Assembly (NCBI RefSeq): GCF_907165205.1
Contig: NC_058189.1
Span: 30,158,270-30,222,269, forward strand
Length of the DNA stretch: 64,000 nt
Direction of reading: 5' to 3'
Source of the DNA: Coccinella septempunctata
Taxonomy: Eukaryota; Arthropoda; Insecta; Coleoptera; Coccinellidae
Position numbers and translations under genes: made by a program. Under the pieces are notes generated by a model, which did not search any database, was not told the origin of the DNA, and saw only the letters and a program-made list of their open reading frames with translations. Shown here piece after piece: positions 1-10,329 of this stretch (positions are counted from its first letter, which is position 1; the number at the start of each line of letters is the position of its first letter).

Positions 1-756
1 TCCGAGTGTTGATCCCGTTTATGTTCCACGAAATTATCTTGAGGGATTTCTTCCTAATATCCGTAAGGTCCATTAATTCAGTTTACTGAATAATGCTTGG
101 AGTTTTTTCTCCATTTCCCTCTCAATTTTCAACATTATCTTGTTGAAAATTTTTTCCGTGAAGATATCTAAATCATCGGCTGATTCAGATATCTTTTTCT
201 TCTCCTGTTGACTGTTCACAGCTTGTTTCATTGTAAGCTTTTTCTGTCCTTCTTTTTTCTGGACGGGTTTTGGAGTCTCCTTCTTCTTTTCCTGCTCTGT
301 AGGTTGGGTCTTCGCTACTTCCTGAATTTTTTGTTCAGAAGTTGTTGTTTTTGTTACCTTCTTTTTCTGTTCAACTGATTTTCGGGAATTTTTCTTTCTT
401 GTCACCAACTTGAACTCGCTACATCCTTTGAAGCTAGCTGGATGGCCCTCTTCTCCACATAAGACGCATGTGGCATTTCTCTCTTCACCTTTTCTGGTGA
501 GTGTGCAGTCATTGCTGCTATGACTTCCTGAGCACTTCACGCATCTCCACGGGAAGGAGCATTTGTTTTGTGCATGTCCGTACCTTTGGCACCTAAAGCA
601 CTGGCTTGGACTTTCAGACCTCTTTTTATGTTCAACCACAATACAGAGGTTGTAGAATCGCTTCACTTCGAAGATTTCCTTTTTCTGGGTTTTAACCAGG
701 TAGAGAGGTATTGGTTTCTTTGTCTTGTTCGATGTCATTCTGGACACCTCAGCGTC
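1..756 (-). mobile_element. Jockey-clade LINE copy A, 5'-truncated, runs off the left edge
   Basis: Read on the minus strand this starts inside ORF1 at the codons DAEV and continues through the three zinc knuckles to the ORF1 stop at 75-73. ORF2 then begins at 73 in a TAATG overlap and leaves the window after 24 codons (a SWNINGI-type endonuclease start). It is about 97% identical by eye to copies B and C. It directly follows the 15-nt poly(A) of copy B (757-771), giving a head-to-tail tandem. The missing 5' part of A is not found upstream of B, so A was either 5'-truncated on insertion or lost that part later. Confidence 0.85.
73..756 (-). pseudogene. Jockey copy A ORF1 (gag-like) C-terminal fragment
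   Basis: Encodes the PRE_C2HC region followed by three CCHC zinc knuckles (CFRCQRYGHAQNKC, CVKCSGSHSSNDC, CVLCGEEGHPASFKGC) and a Lys/Glu/Gln-rich tail. In Jockey elements this nucleic-acid-binding protein packages the element RNA. The open frame continues upstream into the poly(A) and 3' UTR of copy B (to 816), which adds a lysine run and unrelated residues; those are an artefact of the tandem junction and not native protein. The N-terminal coiled-coil half is absent. The frame is otherwise open. Confidence 0.8.
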
Positions 757-1027
757 TTTTTTTTTTTTTTTGGTGTAGCAGGGGGAAAATCTGCAAGACA
801 GACGAACCACCCTCATCTCCTGAGGGGGAACAGTGTGGGGTTTCTCACTCTCCTGAGCTCGAGACCCACTAAAAACCCTACTGCTTTTTGAATTTTGGTT
901 CCGGGCATTTGCCTATAAACCGTTCATCTCTTGGTCGGTTTTCTTCTTGCACACTATCGTGCTGGGATTTATGTGTTTATCCTCTATTGGATTAACACTT
1001 TATTGAATTTTTCAATAAGTTGTTATT

Positions 1028-3725
1028 TTAATCTCTTTTTAATTGATCTCTTGGTCTCCTTCGGTAAATTCGCATTCTCCTTTTGTCTTCCTCTGGGTCG
1101 TAGTCCACTAGTCTCCTGAGTTCCCGATTCGGATGGTTTTTCGCTGTTTCGAATAATTTCTCTGCTTTTCTGTTCATGAATTCCGTTATGGTTTCCCATT
1201 TCAGGTCCTTATAAATCTGTCTTTTCCTGACAAACCAAGGTGCATCTATTGCACATCGTAGCAGCTTGTTTTCAGTGGCCTGAATTCTTTTGATATGGCT
1301 CTTTGCCGCGAAACCCCAGGCAACTGATCCATAAGTCAGTTGAGGCCTAGCAACGGCTTTGATTATCTTCAATTTTGTCTCTTTCGACATGTGGCTTCTT
1401 CTTCCTATCAGAGGATAGAGTCTATTCATCGCTGCTTTCGTTTTGTCGATTGCTTGTTTGATATGACTTTTCCAAGTAAGTCCTTTGTCAAGTGTTATTC
1501 CTAAATATTTGGCTTCATTTTTCCAGTCGATTTCTTCGCCGTCAACATCCAGTTTCGTTGTGGGTCGCAGTCTTCTCTTCTGTAGTAATATTGCTTGGAT
1601 CTTTTGTCCATTGAGCTTGATTTTCCACTTTATGCACCAGTCATTTGTTTCGTCAACCGACTCTTGTAGAACTCGTTCTATTATTTCAGGATTTCGGTGT
1701 CGAGTTGCTATGCCTGTGTCGTCAGCATATAACGTTAGCATGGTTCTTGGATTTTTCGGAATATCGTGGATGTATATGTTGTACAGAAGTGGCCCAAGTA
1801 CTGATCCTTGGGGTACTCCAGCCTCTATATCTCTTGTTGAGGAGCATTCTCCTCCCACTTTCACGTAAAATCTTCTATTTTTGAGATAATTCCGTATCAA
1901 CTTGCATATTTTGATCGAATATCCAGCACATCTCATCTTATATATTAATCCTTCATGCCATACTCTGTCGAATGCTCTGGCGACGTCTAGTAAAACAAGA
2001 CCTGTAGCTTGTTTATTTTGGAATCCCTCTGTTATGTACTCTGTGAGCCTTAATAATTGTTGTTCTGTTGAATGCTCTCTTCTGAATCCGAACTGTTCTG
2101 GTGGAATTAGTTTCAGATTTTCGGTTTCCTCATTTAGCCTCGTGGCGATAATTCTTTCTACTACTTTTCCTAAAGCCGACAGTAGACTTATCGGTCTGTA
2201 GTTTTGTGGAAACTTCTTCTCTTTGAATGGTTTATTGAATACTATGTCTTCTGCTGTTTTCCATTTTTCTAGGTAGTGTTCTGTCCTCATAATTCCATTC
2301 GCGATATTAGTTAGAGCGGCTATACCTTTTCTAGGTAATTTCTTTAACATAACATTCGTTATTTTATCGCTTCCGGGAGCTTTCCTCTTCTTCAAACTTC
2401 TAATTATTTCCCTGATTTCATTTGGCGATGTTGGCTTGTCTATTTCAGCAGTCGCTGGTAATTCATCCATTTCTTCATCATTTTCTTCAACCAGTTCTTC
2501 CAAATCTTCATTATCGTCGTCTATCCTGTAATTTATTCTCGATTCTCGTTCGATCGAGTCCGCCAATGCATCTGCCTTATCAGTATTGGTATAAGCCATT
2601 CCCCTTTCTCCGTGTAGGGGTGGAATTTTAGTCTTTTTTCCTCGTAGGCTTTTTTGCATTCTCCATGCAGAATGATCGATTGTATTCAGTTCTTGAACCC
2701 TTTTGTTCCATCTGCTTGTTCTTAGATCTTTCAGGGCATTTTTCAGAACTTGGCTATGTCGGTTGAGGTTCCTTCTATTCAGATCATTTTTGTTCATCCT
2801 ATATATTCTTCTGAGTCTTCGATTTTCTTGTATAAGATCTTTTACTTCTTTAGGCGTATCGCCATGCGGATGACTTGGAGCTGGTCTCTTCACTCTTCTC
2901 GTGCTTTTTTCGTAAGCTACCAACCGCACATTCCAGATCGTCTGGAGTGTTTATTGTTGGAATTTCTGTTATTTCCGATTGTATTAAATGGCTGTATTTA
3001 GTCCAATTGGTATATTCTCTCATTTCCAGCAGTTTTTCTCTTCCTTCTTCTCCAATTGTCAATTCCACGGGATTGTGGTTTGAGGTTCCATCTTCCAAAG
3101 TTTCAATCGAGAATTCTTGAGTTATATTTTTCAATATCGCGATATCTATTACATCTGGTATTCCTCTTCCAAAAGCAAGATATGTCGGTAGCTCTGGTCC
3201 AATAACTATGGCATTTTGTTTTTCGGCGAAATCCTTGAGTTTTTTGCCATTTCTATTCTCTGTTATGCTATTCCATAATGGGGATTTACAGTTGAAATCT
3301 CCGATGGAGATTTTCGGGTTTGATCCTTCCAACATGTTGTTTATCTCTTCTTCCAATAGATTGTTTTGTTGTGGCTTATACGCCGAGGTTATTTCAACTC
3401 TTTGCCGATTTAATTCGGCAACAATCGTCACTTTTTCTGTTTTTCCTTGTGTTTCGTCGGATCTACTTTTAAAGTAGTGTTTCAGATCTGTTCTCACCAA
3501 TATTGCTACTCCTCCTCTGGTGTTTGTAATTCTGTCACATCTATATGTTTCATAATTCATGAAATTCAGTCTTCTGTTCCGGTTTATTCTTGTTTCCTGT
3601 AGGGCTATAATATCAGGTTGTCTTTCTGATATTATTTGTTCTATCTCGGCTTTCCGAGTGTTGATCCCGTTTATGTTCCACGAGATTATCTTGAGGGATT
3701 TCTTCCTAATATCCGTAAGGTCCAT
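1028..3725 (-). pseudogene. Jockey B ORF2 (AP endonuclease + reverse transcriptase), one frameshift
   Basis: The N-terminal half (3725-2850) is an APE-type endonuclease with SWNINGI, LQETR, GDFNCKSPLW and SNHNPV motifs. The second half (2929-1028) is the reverse transcriptase with NYRPISLL, LLDVARAFD (catalytic Asp), GVPQGSVLGPLL and LYADD (catalytic pair), then a Jockey-type thumb (PWFVRKRQIYKDL). Compared with copy C, B lacks 23 bp near 2930-2920, between ECAV and AYEKS. This shifts the frame and separates the two domains. Otherwise all catalytic motifs are intact. The normal product nicks target DNA and reverse-transcribes the element RNA at the nick. Confidence 0.9.
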
Positions 3726-5122
3726 TAATTCAGTTCACTGAATAATGCTTGGAGTTTTTTCTCCATTTCCCTCTCAATTTTCAACATTATCTTGTTGGAA
3801 TTGTTTTCCGTGAAGATATCTGAATCATCGGCTGATTCAGATATCTTTTTCTTCTCCTGTTGACTGTTCACAGCTTGTTTCATTGTAAGCTTTTTCTGTC
3901 CTTCTTTTTTCTGGACGGGTTTTGGAGTCTCCCTCTTCTTTTCCTGCTCTGTAGGTTGGATCTTCGCTACTTCCTGAATTTTTTGTTCAGAAGTTGTTGT
4001 TTTTGTTACCTTCTTTTTCTGTTCAACTGATTTTCGGGAATTTTTCTTTCTGGTCACCAACTTGAACTCGCTACATCCTTTGTAGCTAGCTGGATGGCCC
4101 TCTTCTCCACATAAGACGCATGTGGCATTTCTCTCTTCCCCTTTTCTGGTGAGTGTGCAGTCATTGCTGCTGTGGCTTCCTGAGCACTTCACGCATCTCC
4201 ACGGGAAGGAGCATTTGTTTTGTGCATGCCCGTACCTTTGGCACCTAAAGCACTGGCTTGGACTTTCAGGCCTCTTTTTATGCTCAACCACAATACAGAG
4301 GTTGTAGAGTCGCTTCACTTCGAATATTTCCTTTTTCTGGGTTTTAACCAGGTAGAGAGGTATTTGTTTCTTTGTCTTGTTCGATGTCTTTCTGGACACC
4401 TCAGCGTCTGTTATTCCCTGGAATATCAGGTCGTCCTTAATCAACGCATGATCAGCGTCGATTGGTAAATGCCTAATAACGGCATATATCTTCTTCTCCT
4501 CCTCCATTTGGTAGGTAAAAAATTCTTTACCATGCTGCTCGAAGAATGTAGTGATTTTTCTAAAATCATCTACGGTTGACGCGATGATTTTTATACCGTC
4601 TTTAACTGTAGTTGCACGGTTGTAATTCATCCTTTTTGTGTAGAGAGCTTTAGATATCTCTACCCAATCTGAGGTGCCCATCATCGTGATGGGTGGAATT
4701 TTATCTCTTTTAGGCACTTCCGTTGCCTTCTTGACAGTTTCCTCATCAGAAGAGGAGCTTTCTTTTCGCGCGCGTTCAGTTGGGGGTGCGTTTGGGGCCT
4801 TCGCGACCTGCGTTGAATCATTTTTCCTTGTTTCGGGTTGTGAAACAATTCCATTAAGGGAATTATTTTTGGAACCCGCTACCGGCTTTGTGATTGCGGC
4901 GTAAGTGGGAGATTTCGTCATATTATGTCGGGTCATTTCCTCCCTCAAGAGGCGCATCTCACCGACCAACTGTGACACAGTTTCAGTCAGTTTGACTATT
5001 TGAGCTTTCAACTGCCCATTTTCTTCTCTGAGCTTTACAAGCTCCTCGTGTTCCCCTTCGCTGAACTCTTCAGCATCGGTCGCTTCCATGTAGGAGCCCT
5101 CATTATCTGAGGTTTCCGACAT
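3725..5122 (-). CDS. Jockey B ORF1 protein (gag-like, zinc knuckle)
   Basis: An intact 465-aa ORF1. Residues 1-25 are acidic. About 26-65 form a leucine/heptad coiled coil (LREENGQLKAQIVKLTETV). A Ser/Lys-rich linker follows, then an RRM-like region, the PRE_C2HC domain (about 215-285) and three CCHC knuckles (about 290-350), then a Lys/Glu-rich basic tail. It is a nucleic-acid-binding protein that forms RNPs with the element RNA. The start ATG at 5122 is conserved in copies C and D. The stop TAA at 3727-3725 overlaps the ORF2 ATG (TAATG), consistent with stop-restart translation of ORF2. All zinc ligands are present. Confidence 0.92.
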   Translation of the reverse strand: MSETSDNEGSYMEATDAEEFSEGEHEELVKLREENGQLKAQIVKLTETVSQLVGEMRLLREEMTRHNMTKSPTYAAITKPVAGSKNNSLNGIVSQPETRKNDSTQVAKAPNAPPTERARKESSSSDEETVKKATEVPKRDKIPPITMMGTSDWVEISKALYTKRMNYNRATTVKDGIKIIASTVDDFRKITTFFEQHGKEFFTYQMEEEKKIYAVIRHLPIDADHALIKDDLIFQGITDAEVSRKTSNKTKKQIPLYLVKTQKKEIFEVKRLYNLCIVVEHKKRPESPSQCFRCQRYGHAQNKCSFPWRCVKCSGSHSSNDCTLTRKGEERNATCVLCGEEGHPASYKGCSEFKLVTRKKNSRKSVEQKKKVTKTTTSEQKIQEVAKIQPTEQEKKRETPKPVQKKEGQKKLTMKQAVNSQQEKKKISESADDSDIFTENNSNKIMLKIEREMEKKLQALFSELN

Positions 5123-5530
5123 GGTTTTATAATCAAAAATCTCAAAATATCAAACAATTTGAAAATAATAAAATATTCAGAAATCTTCACTGAAATAGTC
5201 TAATATAAAACTATGGTATAAAGCCGAATGTTTTATACGCTATGATGAAAATCAGAAAAGAGATACGAAAAATAAGCTCACCTGATGTTTTCTGCAGTAC
5301 CAACGAGAAAAAAAAATTCTCTGGACACTTAGAATGAACACCAACTTTGAAAATTCTAACGAATTAAAATTCCGATAACAAATATAGAACCAACACAAAC
5401 TTCACAGACGGAATCAAATATTCCGTAGCTTGGATAGTGGGCACTTTCACCTCCGCTTTCTCTTTTACGGCACTGTGACACTTCGACTTTCTCGTCCGCT
5501 TTCTCTTTTATAGCACTAGGAGCACTGTAG

Positions 5531-5566
5531 CACGTCTTCTCTTGTCAAGCGAATGACTCGGAATGA
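5531..5566 (-). promoter_or_regulatory. Jockey B internal promoter: Inr plus DPE
   Basis: On the minus strand TCATTC (5566-5561) matches the insect initiator TCAKTY with +1 at 5564. AGACGTG occupies 5537-5531, exactly +28 to +34, where the downstream promoter element (RGWCGTG form) sits in Drosophila promoters. No TATA box lies upstream. The same pair at the same spacing starts copies D and E. Known for Jockey-type LINEs: RNA polymerase II transcription from promoters wholly inside the element, so a new copy carries its promoter. Function here is inferred. Confidence 0.7.
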
Positions 5567-5743
5567 AAAATGAGCCCAGATATGTCAACTTTTACCGCAC
5601 ATAATCCACCGCGAACGGCCATGAGTACACCCCCGCCCGATGTCATACCTGTGACAACCAGGTTCCTATCACATCGGAAAACATCATAATCACAAGAAAA
5701 CAACTCAGCATCAAACACGCCATCCTTTAACCAAGTTTCTGTC
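5566..5743 (-). pseudogene. LINE endonuclease fragment, downstream half of a split element
   Basis: On the minus strand this translates as an AP-endonuclease continuation (after the split TETW motif: LKDGVFDAELFS, then SGGGVLMAVRGG). The upstream half is at 19372-19735. Removing the 13.6-kb foldback element and one copy of its 9-bp duplication restores one reading frame through CLTETW. The downstream end is cut by Jockey B at 5564. The family looks CR1/Jockey-like, different from the Jockey copies. Confidence 0.75.
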
Positions 5744-5802
5744 GGGTCCGTGAAGTTAGCGAAAAGTTGAAAGCACTAATTCTGAAACTATGTTAAATAT
5801 TT

Positions 5803-6270
5803 AGTGCTTAATTAGTGCCTATTAGTGCCGTATAAATCTTGGACAGCACCATTGTAGTTTTTGAGAAATTGATAATTCAAGTTCTTGGTGCTGACTTCAT
5901 GCTCAGCACCAACATTTTCAAATTACCATGAAATTATTATACTAATATTAAGTGCTTAATTAGTGCCTATTAGTGCTTTTGGAACCAATGAAAAAAAATG
6001 AACGGTTTTCATAATATCACAGATTATTTCCTTTGGTGCTGACTTCACGCCCAGCACCAACATATTGAAATTTCGTGAAAATTTTTGTTGCAATAATTAG
6101 TGCTTAATTAGTGCATATTAGTGCTTTTAAAACGGATGCGATATCATTTTTAGTTTTACAGTAATTGCCTGATGCTTTTCGAACAAGTGTGAAGTTTGCG
6201 AAAAGTTGGAAGCACTAATTCTGAAATTATGTCAAATATTTAGTGCCTCATTAGTGCCGTATAAATCTTT
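5803..6270. repeat. Four ~148-bp tandem subrepeats at the outer left foldback arm
   Basis: Copies begin at 5803, 5951, 6099 and 6242 with AGTGCTTAATTAGTGC or a close variant. Each includes a hairpin-prone GGTGCTGA ... TCAGCACC segment or its decayed form. The mirror set lies at about 18840-19310 on the other arm. Confidence 0.75.
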
Positions 6271-7117
6271 GACAGCACCATTGTAGTTTTTGAGTTACAC
6301 GAAAATATCTGTTTTGATACCGCGTAGCCATCTATGGAGAGGTATGCGAGTCATTCTGTGCAATAGATTCGTCGTCAGTGCGTCATTTCATTATCACCTA
6401 AAGCGGCTCACACATATACGTCTTGGGGCGCCAATCTTGATATCGAAGAATAATTGTACTATCGATTTAAGGGGGCACAAAACTAATGAATTATTCAGAT
6501 AATTTTTATACGAAGTAAAGGTACTTTTTTTCAGATACTACCTAAACTCTTTTTCCTTTTGTAATAATAATAATACTTTTTGGGTCTATATGCTCAAAAA
6601 GAATATCAGAAGAACTGTATTATTTTTCAATATGGAAGTACGAAAATTCTAACAGAAAAATGTATAGTGCTATGGAAATAGACAAATTATCTCCTATAAT
6701 GGGGATAATAGTAAAATATATTGTTATGTATATCTAACCAGACATATGAAAATAAAAATGTCTTAATACGTAGGTACATAACGAAACATAATAGCAATAT
6801 TTTGACAAAAAAATTCTCAAACATAAACGATGCAACAACAAACTCGAAAAAACGCAAAATTTTCAATATGTAATACAACAAAAATTTGATGACGAGAAGG
6901 CAGAATCATATATCCATTTGAAAAGCAGTTTACAAAAATTTCAGCTCCATTCAAATAATGAATGTGTGTAATTTCATGCTACATATCAATCTTTTAATAG
7001 GTATACCTATACAGGGTCTTTCACGAGGAACCTCACCCATATTTATACGGGAAACTACTGAACGTGTTTTCATGAAATTCAGCACTTATAAGTATTTCAC
7101 GATGCTGATGAAATCTA

Positions 7118-7584
7118 TAGTTATTTTCCTATCAAGTGCGGAAAGTGATACTTGCCCGCACGAAACTGCCGTTGCCCGAACGATGCGAAGCAGAGTTCGG
7201 GTAAGCAGTTGAGTGCGGGCAAGACACTTTACGCAAGAGTTAGGAACAATATTTTTTCTACAAGCGCTTGAAATATATAAATATATCCATTTCACGAAAC
7301 AGATCATATCTCATTTGATTAATTCATATATAATGACAGACGTTATTCTGCATGTCGTTACTAAGGGTTTCTCATCGTTGACGTTCTGTCCATAGAAAGA
7401 TGATAGAATTTAATTTACTCTATAATATTTGCGTGCGGAAAAAACCCCTGCTAATCCATTCCCGCACGCAAATGCGTGCGGGAAAGAAATAGCAGGCGTT
7501 TTTCCCGCACTCTTTGGGAAAGTGACTCTTTGCAACTTGGAATGCGTGCGGGAAAAAGGTTGAACGCGCACGCTTGTAGAAAAA
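7118..7584. mobile_element. Unclassified ~470-bp insertion rich in GTGCGGG motifs
   Basis: The mirrored right TIR (about 12120) reads straight through, so this block is an insertion in the left TIR. It contains many GTGCGGGA/GCCCGCAC repeats in both orientations. An inverted pair also lies at about 7248-7268 and 7570-7590 (AATATTTTTTCTACAAGCG type). It may be one MITE or two nested ones. No coding potential or recognisable family; the target duplication is not clear. Confidence 0.5.
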
Positions 7585-7860
7585 AATATTTTCAAGGCAT
7601 GAGCACCTCCGGTTTTTCCGGAAATGACGTCAACTTCCGTTTTTCAAATTAGAACACCATTTTTTTATTGCAGAAATAGATTCCTTAGAAAATTTCAAGT
7701 TATTTTGATGTAACATTTTTCAGTTTTGGTTGGAAAATTCTCTCTGAGCGGGAAAATTCGAAAAAAAAATCGAAAATAGAGCTCCGCTGAAACAAGAATA
7801 ACTTCGAGGTTTTTGGATGGAAAATTTTCATTTTTGGGATTTTTCAAGATGTAAGATTGA

Positions 7861-9710
7861 TCTCTCTTTCTCTCTCTCTTCAGCCGTTTGACATCCAATG
7901 TTGGATATAGGCCTCTTCTAAATTCTTCCATGTTTTCCTATCCCGTGCTTTCTTCATCCACTGATTTCCTGCGATCTCCTTGATGTCATCTCGCCATCTC
8001 TTAAGTGGTCTCCCAACGCTTCTTTTACTCATGCGTGGTCTCCATCCCGTGCTTTCTTCATCCACTGATTTCCTGCGATCTCCTTGATGTCATCTCGCCA
8101 TCTCTTAAGTGGTCTCCCAACGCGTCTTTTACTCATGCGTGGTCTCCATTGAGTAATTCTCAATGTCCATCTATTCGGATTCTGGCGTGCAACATGTCCA
8201 GCCCACTGCCACTTTAACTTTGCTATTTGCTCTGTGATATCGCTTACTTTTGTCCTCTCCCGAATGATTTTGTTGGAGATTTTATCTTTCAGAGTTACGC
8301 CCAGCATAGCACGCTCCATGGCTCTTTGGCACACACCCATTTTTTCCATACTCTTTTTTGTTAAGGTCATAGTTTCTAGCCCGTATGTTGCAACAGGTAG
8401 TATGCAACTATCATATATTCTTCTCTTAAGAGCCATAGGGACTTTACTGTTTTTGAGAATACTACTTAGCCTACCGAAAGCCATCCAAGATAGGTTTACT
8501 CTTCTCTTCACTTCGGCATTCTGATTTTTTTATTCCCGATTTTTATAGTATGTCCAAGATAGATATATTGTTCAACGGTCTCAATATTGGTGTTATTCAC
8601 TTGTATTTTTTTGTTGCTATTACTCAGGATTTTTGTTTTATTTAAGTTCATGTTCAGACCAATTTCTTTACATTTTTCGTTCAATTCTAACAACATATTT
8701 CTTAATTCTTGGATGTCGGAGCTTATTAATATGATATCATCTGCAAACCTTAGGTGGTGTAAGTATTTGCCGTCAATATTGTTTCCTTTATTTGTCCATG
8801 CTAGCTGTTTGAACTCATTTTCTAGTGCCAAAGTGAAAAGTTTAGGTGATATAGTGTCGCCTTGTCGCACTCCCTTGCCTACGGGAATCGTTTTCGTTTT
8901 CATGTCGTCATCTATTTTTATATGAAATGTTGCTTTCTGATAAATGTTCTTGAGCAGTATAGAATAACGAGAGTCTATTCGAGCGTCGTCCATCGCCTTC
9001 AGAAACGACCATGTTTCAATACTGTCAAAAGCCTTGTGAAAATCCACAAATGCTAGATGTAATGGGATATTATACTCAGTTGTCTTCTCGATCAGTTGTC
9101 TGACAGTATGTAGGCGGTCCATGGTGCTAAATGTTTTCCGAAAGCCAGCCTGTTCTACAGCTTGGTAAGAATCCAACTTATTCGTTAAACGATTCGTTAT
9201 GATTTTAGTTAACAGTTTATATAAATGAGAAAGGAGACTTATTGGTCGATAATTCTCGATGTTTGTGATGTCTCCTTTTTTATACAATAATATAACCTCT
9301 GCATCATTCCATCTGCTCGGTATCGTACCCTCCATAATGCATTTATTCAACAAAATTTCAACTGCTTTCATTAGGCTCTCTCCACCTTGTTTCAACATTT
9401 CTGTAGTTATCTGATCTTCTCCGGGAGATTTTCGATTTTTCATCTGGTGCAGAGCATGCCTTATTTCCGGAATAGTGATCTCTGGCAGTTCCTCTGACCC
9501 AACATTCATTATCTTTTGAGGTTGACCAAATGGATTTGGTAGTGAAGATGTGTACAGATTCCTATAAAATTTCTCGATTTCTTCCAATATAGCTTGTTTG
9601 TCAGTTACTATCAAACCATGCTCAGTTTTTATTTTTGCCATTTTTTGTCTGCCGGAAGCAAGTTTGGATTGTAAAATTTTCATATTTTTGTTAGCTTCAA
9701 TGATTTGATG
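7861..9710 (-). mobile_element. RTE-clade LINE, 5'-truncated, inserted in DD41D copy 1
   Basis: Flanked by a 7-bp duplication AGATTGA (7854-7860 and 9711-9717); the mirrored TIR at about 11855 shows one AGATTGA and no insert. It is 1850 bp, minus strand. The 3' end carries a GA-rich tail (CTGAAGAGAGAGAGAAAGAGAGA region, complement of 7861-7883). It contains only the reverse transcriptase and C-terminal part; the endonuclease is missing by 5' truncation. Confidence 0.85.
7880..9710 (-). pseudogene. RTE-type reverse transcriptase fragment with a 104-bp internal duplication
   Basis: RT motifs in order: AEVILLYKKGD, NYRPISLLSHLYKLL, VDFHKAFDS (catalytic Asp), GVRQGDTISPKLF, LRFADDIILIS (catalytic FADD), YLGHTIK, and the RTE C-terminal signature (YGLETMTLTKK, WAGHVAR, RVGRPLKRWRDDI). 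There is a frameshift near 8515. A 104-bp direct duplication (7942-8045 and 8046-8149) repeats the GRPLKRWRDDIKEIAGNQWMKKARD segment. Since 104 is not a multiple of three, it shifts the last frame. Native end at 7882-7880. Confidence 0.85.
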
Positions 9711-10329
9711 AGATTGATGTATCCACTTTAAAAATCGAAATCGCGATTCATGATACAGGGGGTGAAAAAATCGCTTTCAAAGTTAGGGATGACAAAATCG
9801 TGAAAAATCAATTTTTTCAAATTAGAACCCCATTTTTTATGGCAGATATTGAATCTACGTTAAAAAATAATATGAGTGTATGCATCACACCCTTGCCCTA
9901 AAGTGGATATTTTCTGAGTTATTCACAAAAAACTGTTTTTCGTCTTGAATTTTCAGCTATTTCTTTTCCCTTCACGCCAAAAAGATGAAATTTTCAGGAA
10001 CTGTTACTTAAACCATGTTTTATATTTTACTACCCTAATATGCAAGAGAAGAAAGTTACAGGTTGTTTCTAAATATATGGCGAATTTTGATTCGAATTTG
10101 TATCGGAAACCTCTTTATTTCAACTATTCTGCCATCGGTTTTGTCTCCAGTGATTAATAAATAATTCCTTATGAACCATATGCAAAAACTTACCATGTTT
10201 TACATTCTTTTTTTTTAATGATAGATAATTATCATTAACTACATCTGCCAAATTCCTTTTTATTCAGTAGCATTTTGTGTTTACTATTAATTTGGTGATA
10301 ATTCGTATTAAGTTATAAAATCGATCACC

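Larger units (their letters stand above)
757..5564 (-). mobile_element. Jockey-clade LINE copy B, nearly full length
   Basis: Minus-strand element of about 4.8 kb. It has a 5' UTR with an internal promoter (start at 5564), ORF1 (5122-3725), ORF2 (3725-1028, broken by one 23-bp deletion), a 3' UTR and a poly(A) of 15 (771-757). The 3' UTR end (about 1027-772) is shared with copies C and D, including the terminal CCCCCTGCTACACC just before the A-run. The 5' UTR holds a tandem duplication of a purine-rich block (AAAGAGAAAGCGGA type) between about 5440 and 5525. It abuts a LINE endonuclease fragment at 5566. It is inactive because of the ORF2 deletion, but otherwise young. Confidence 0.9.

Noticed and set aside
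73..816. 247-aa frame as a single gene
   Set aside because: The first residues come from the 3' UTR and poly(A) of the neighbouring Jockey copy; only the part from 756 down is ORF1.
1485..2201. Plus-strand frames opposite Jockey B ORF2
   Set aside because: Antisense shadows of the RT gene; the same shadows recur opposite copies C and D.
5803..6270. CRISPR-like array from the regularly spaced AGTGCTTAATTAGTGC repeats
   Set aside because: The spacers are themselves repeated and mirrored in the other arm; they are foldback subrepeats in a eukaryotic genome.
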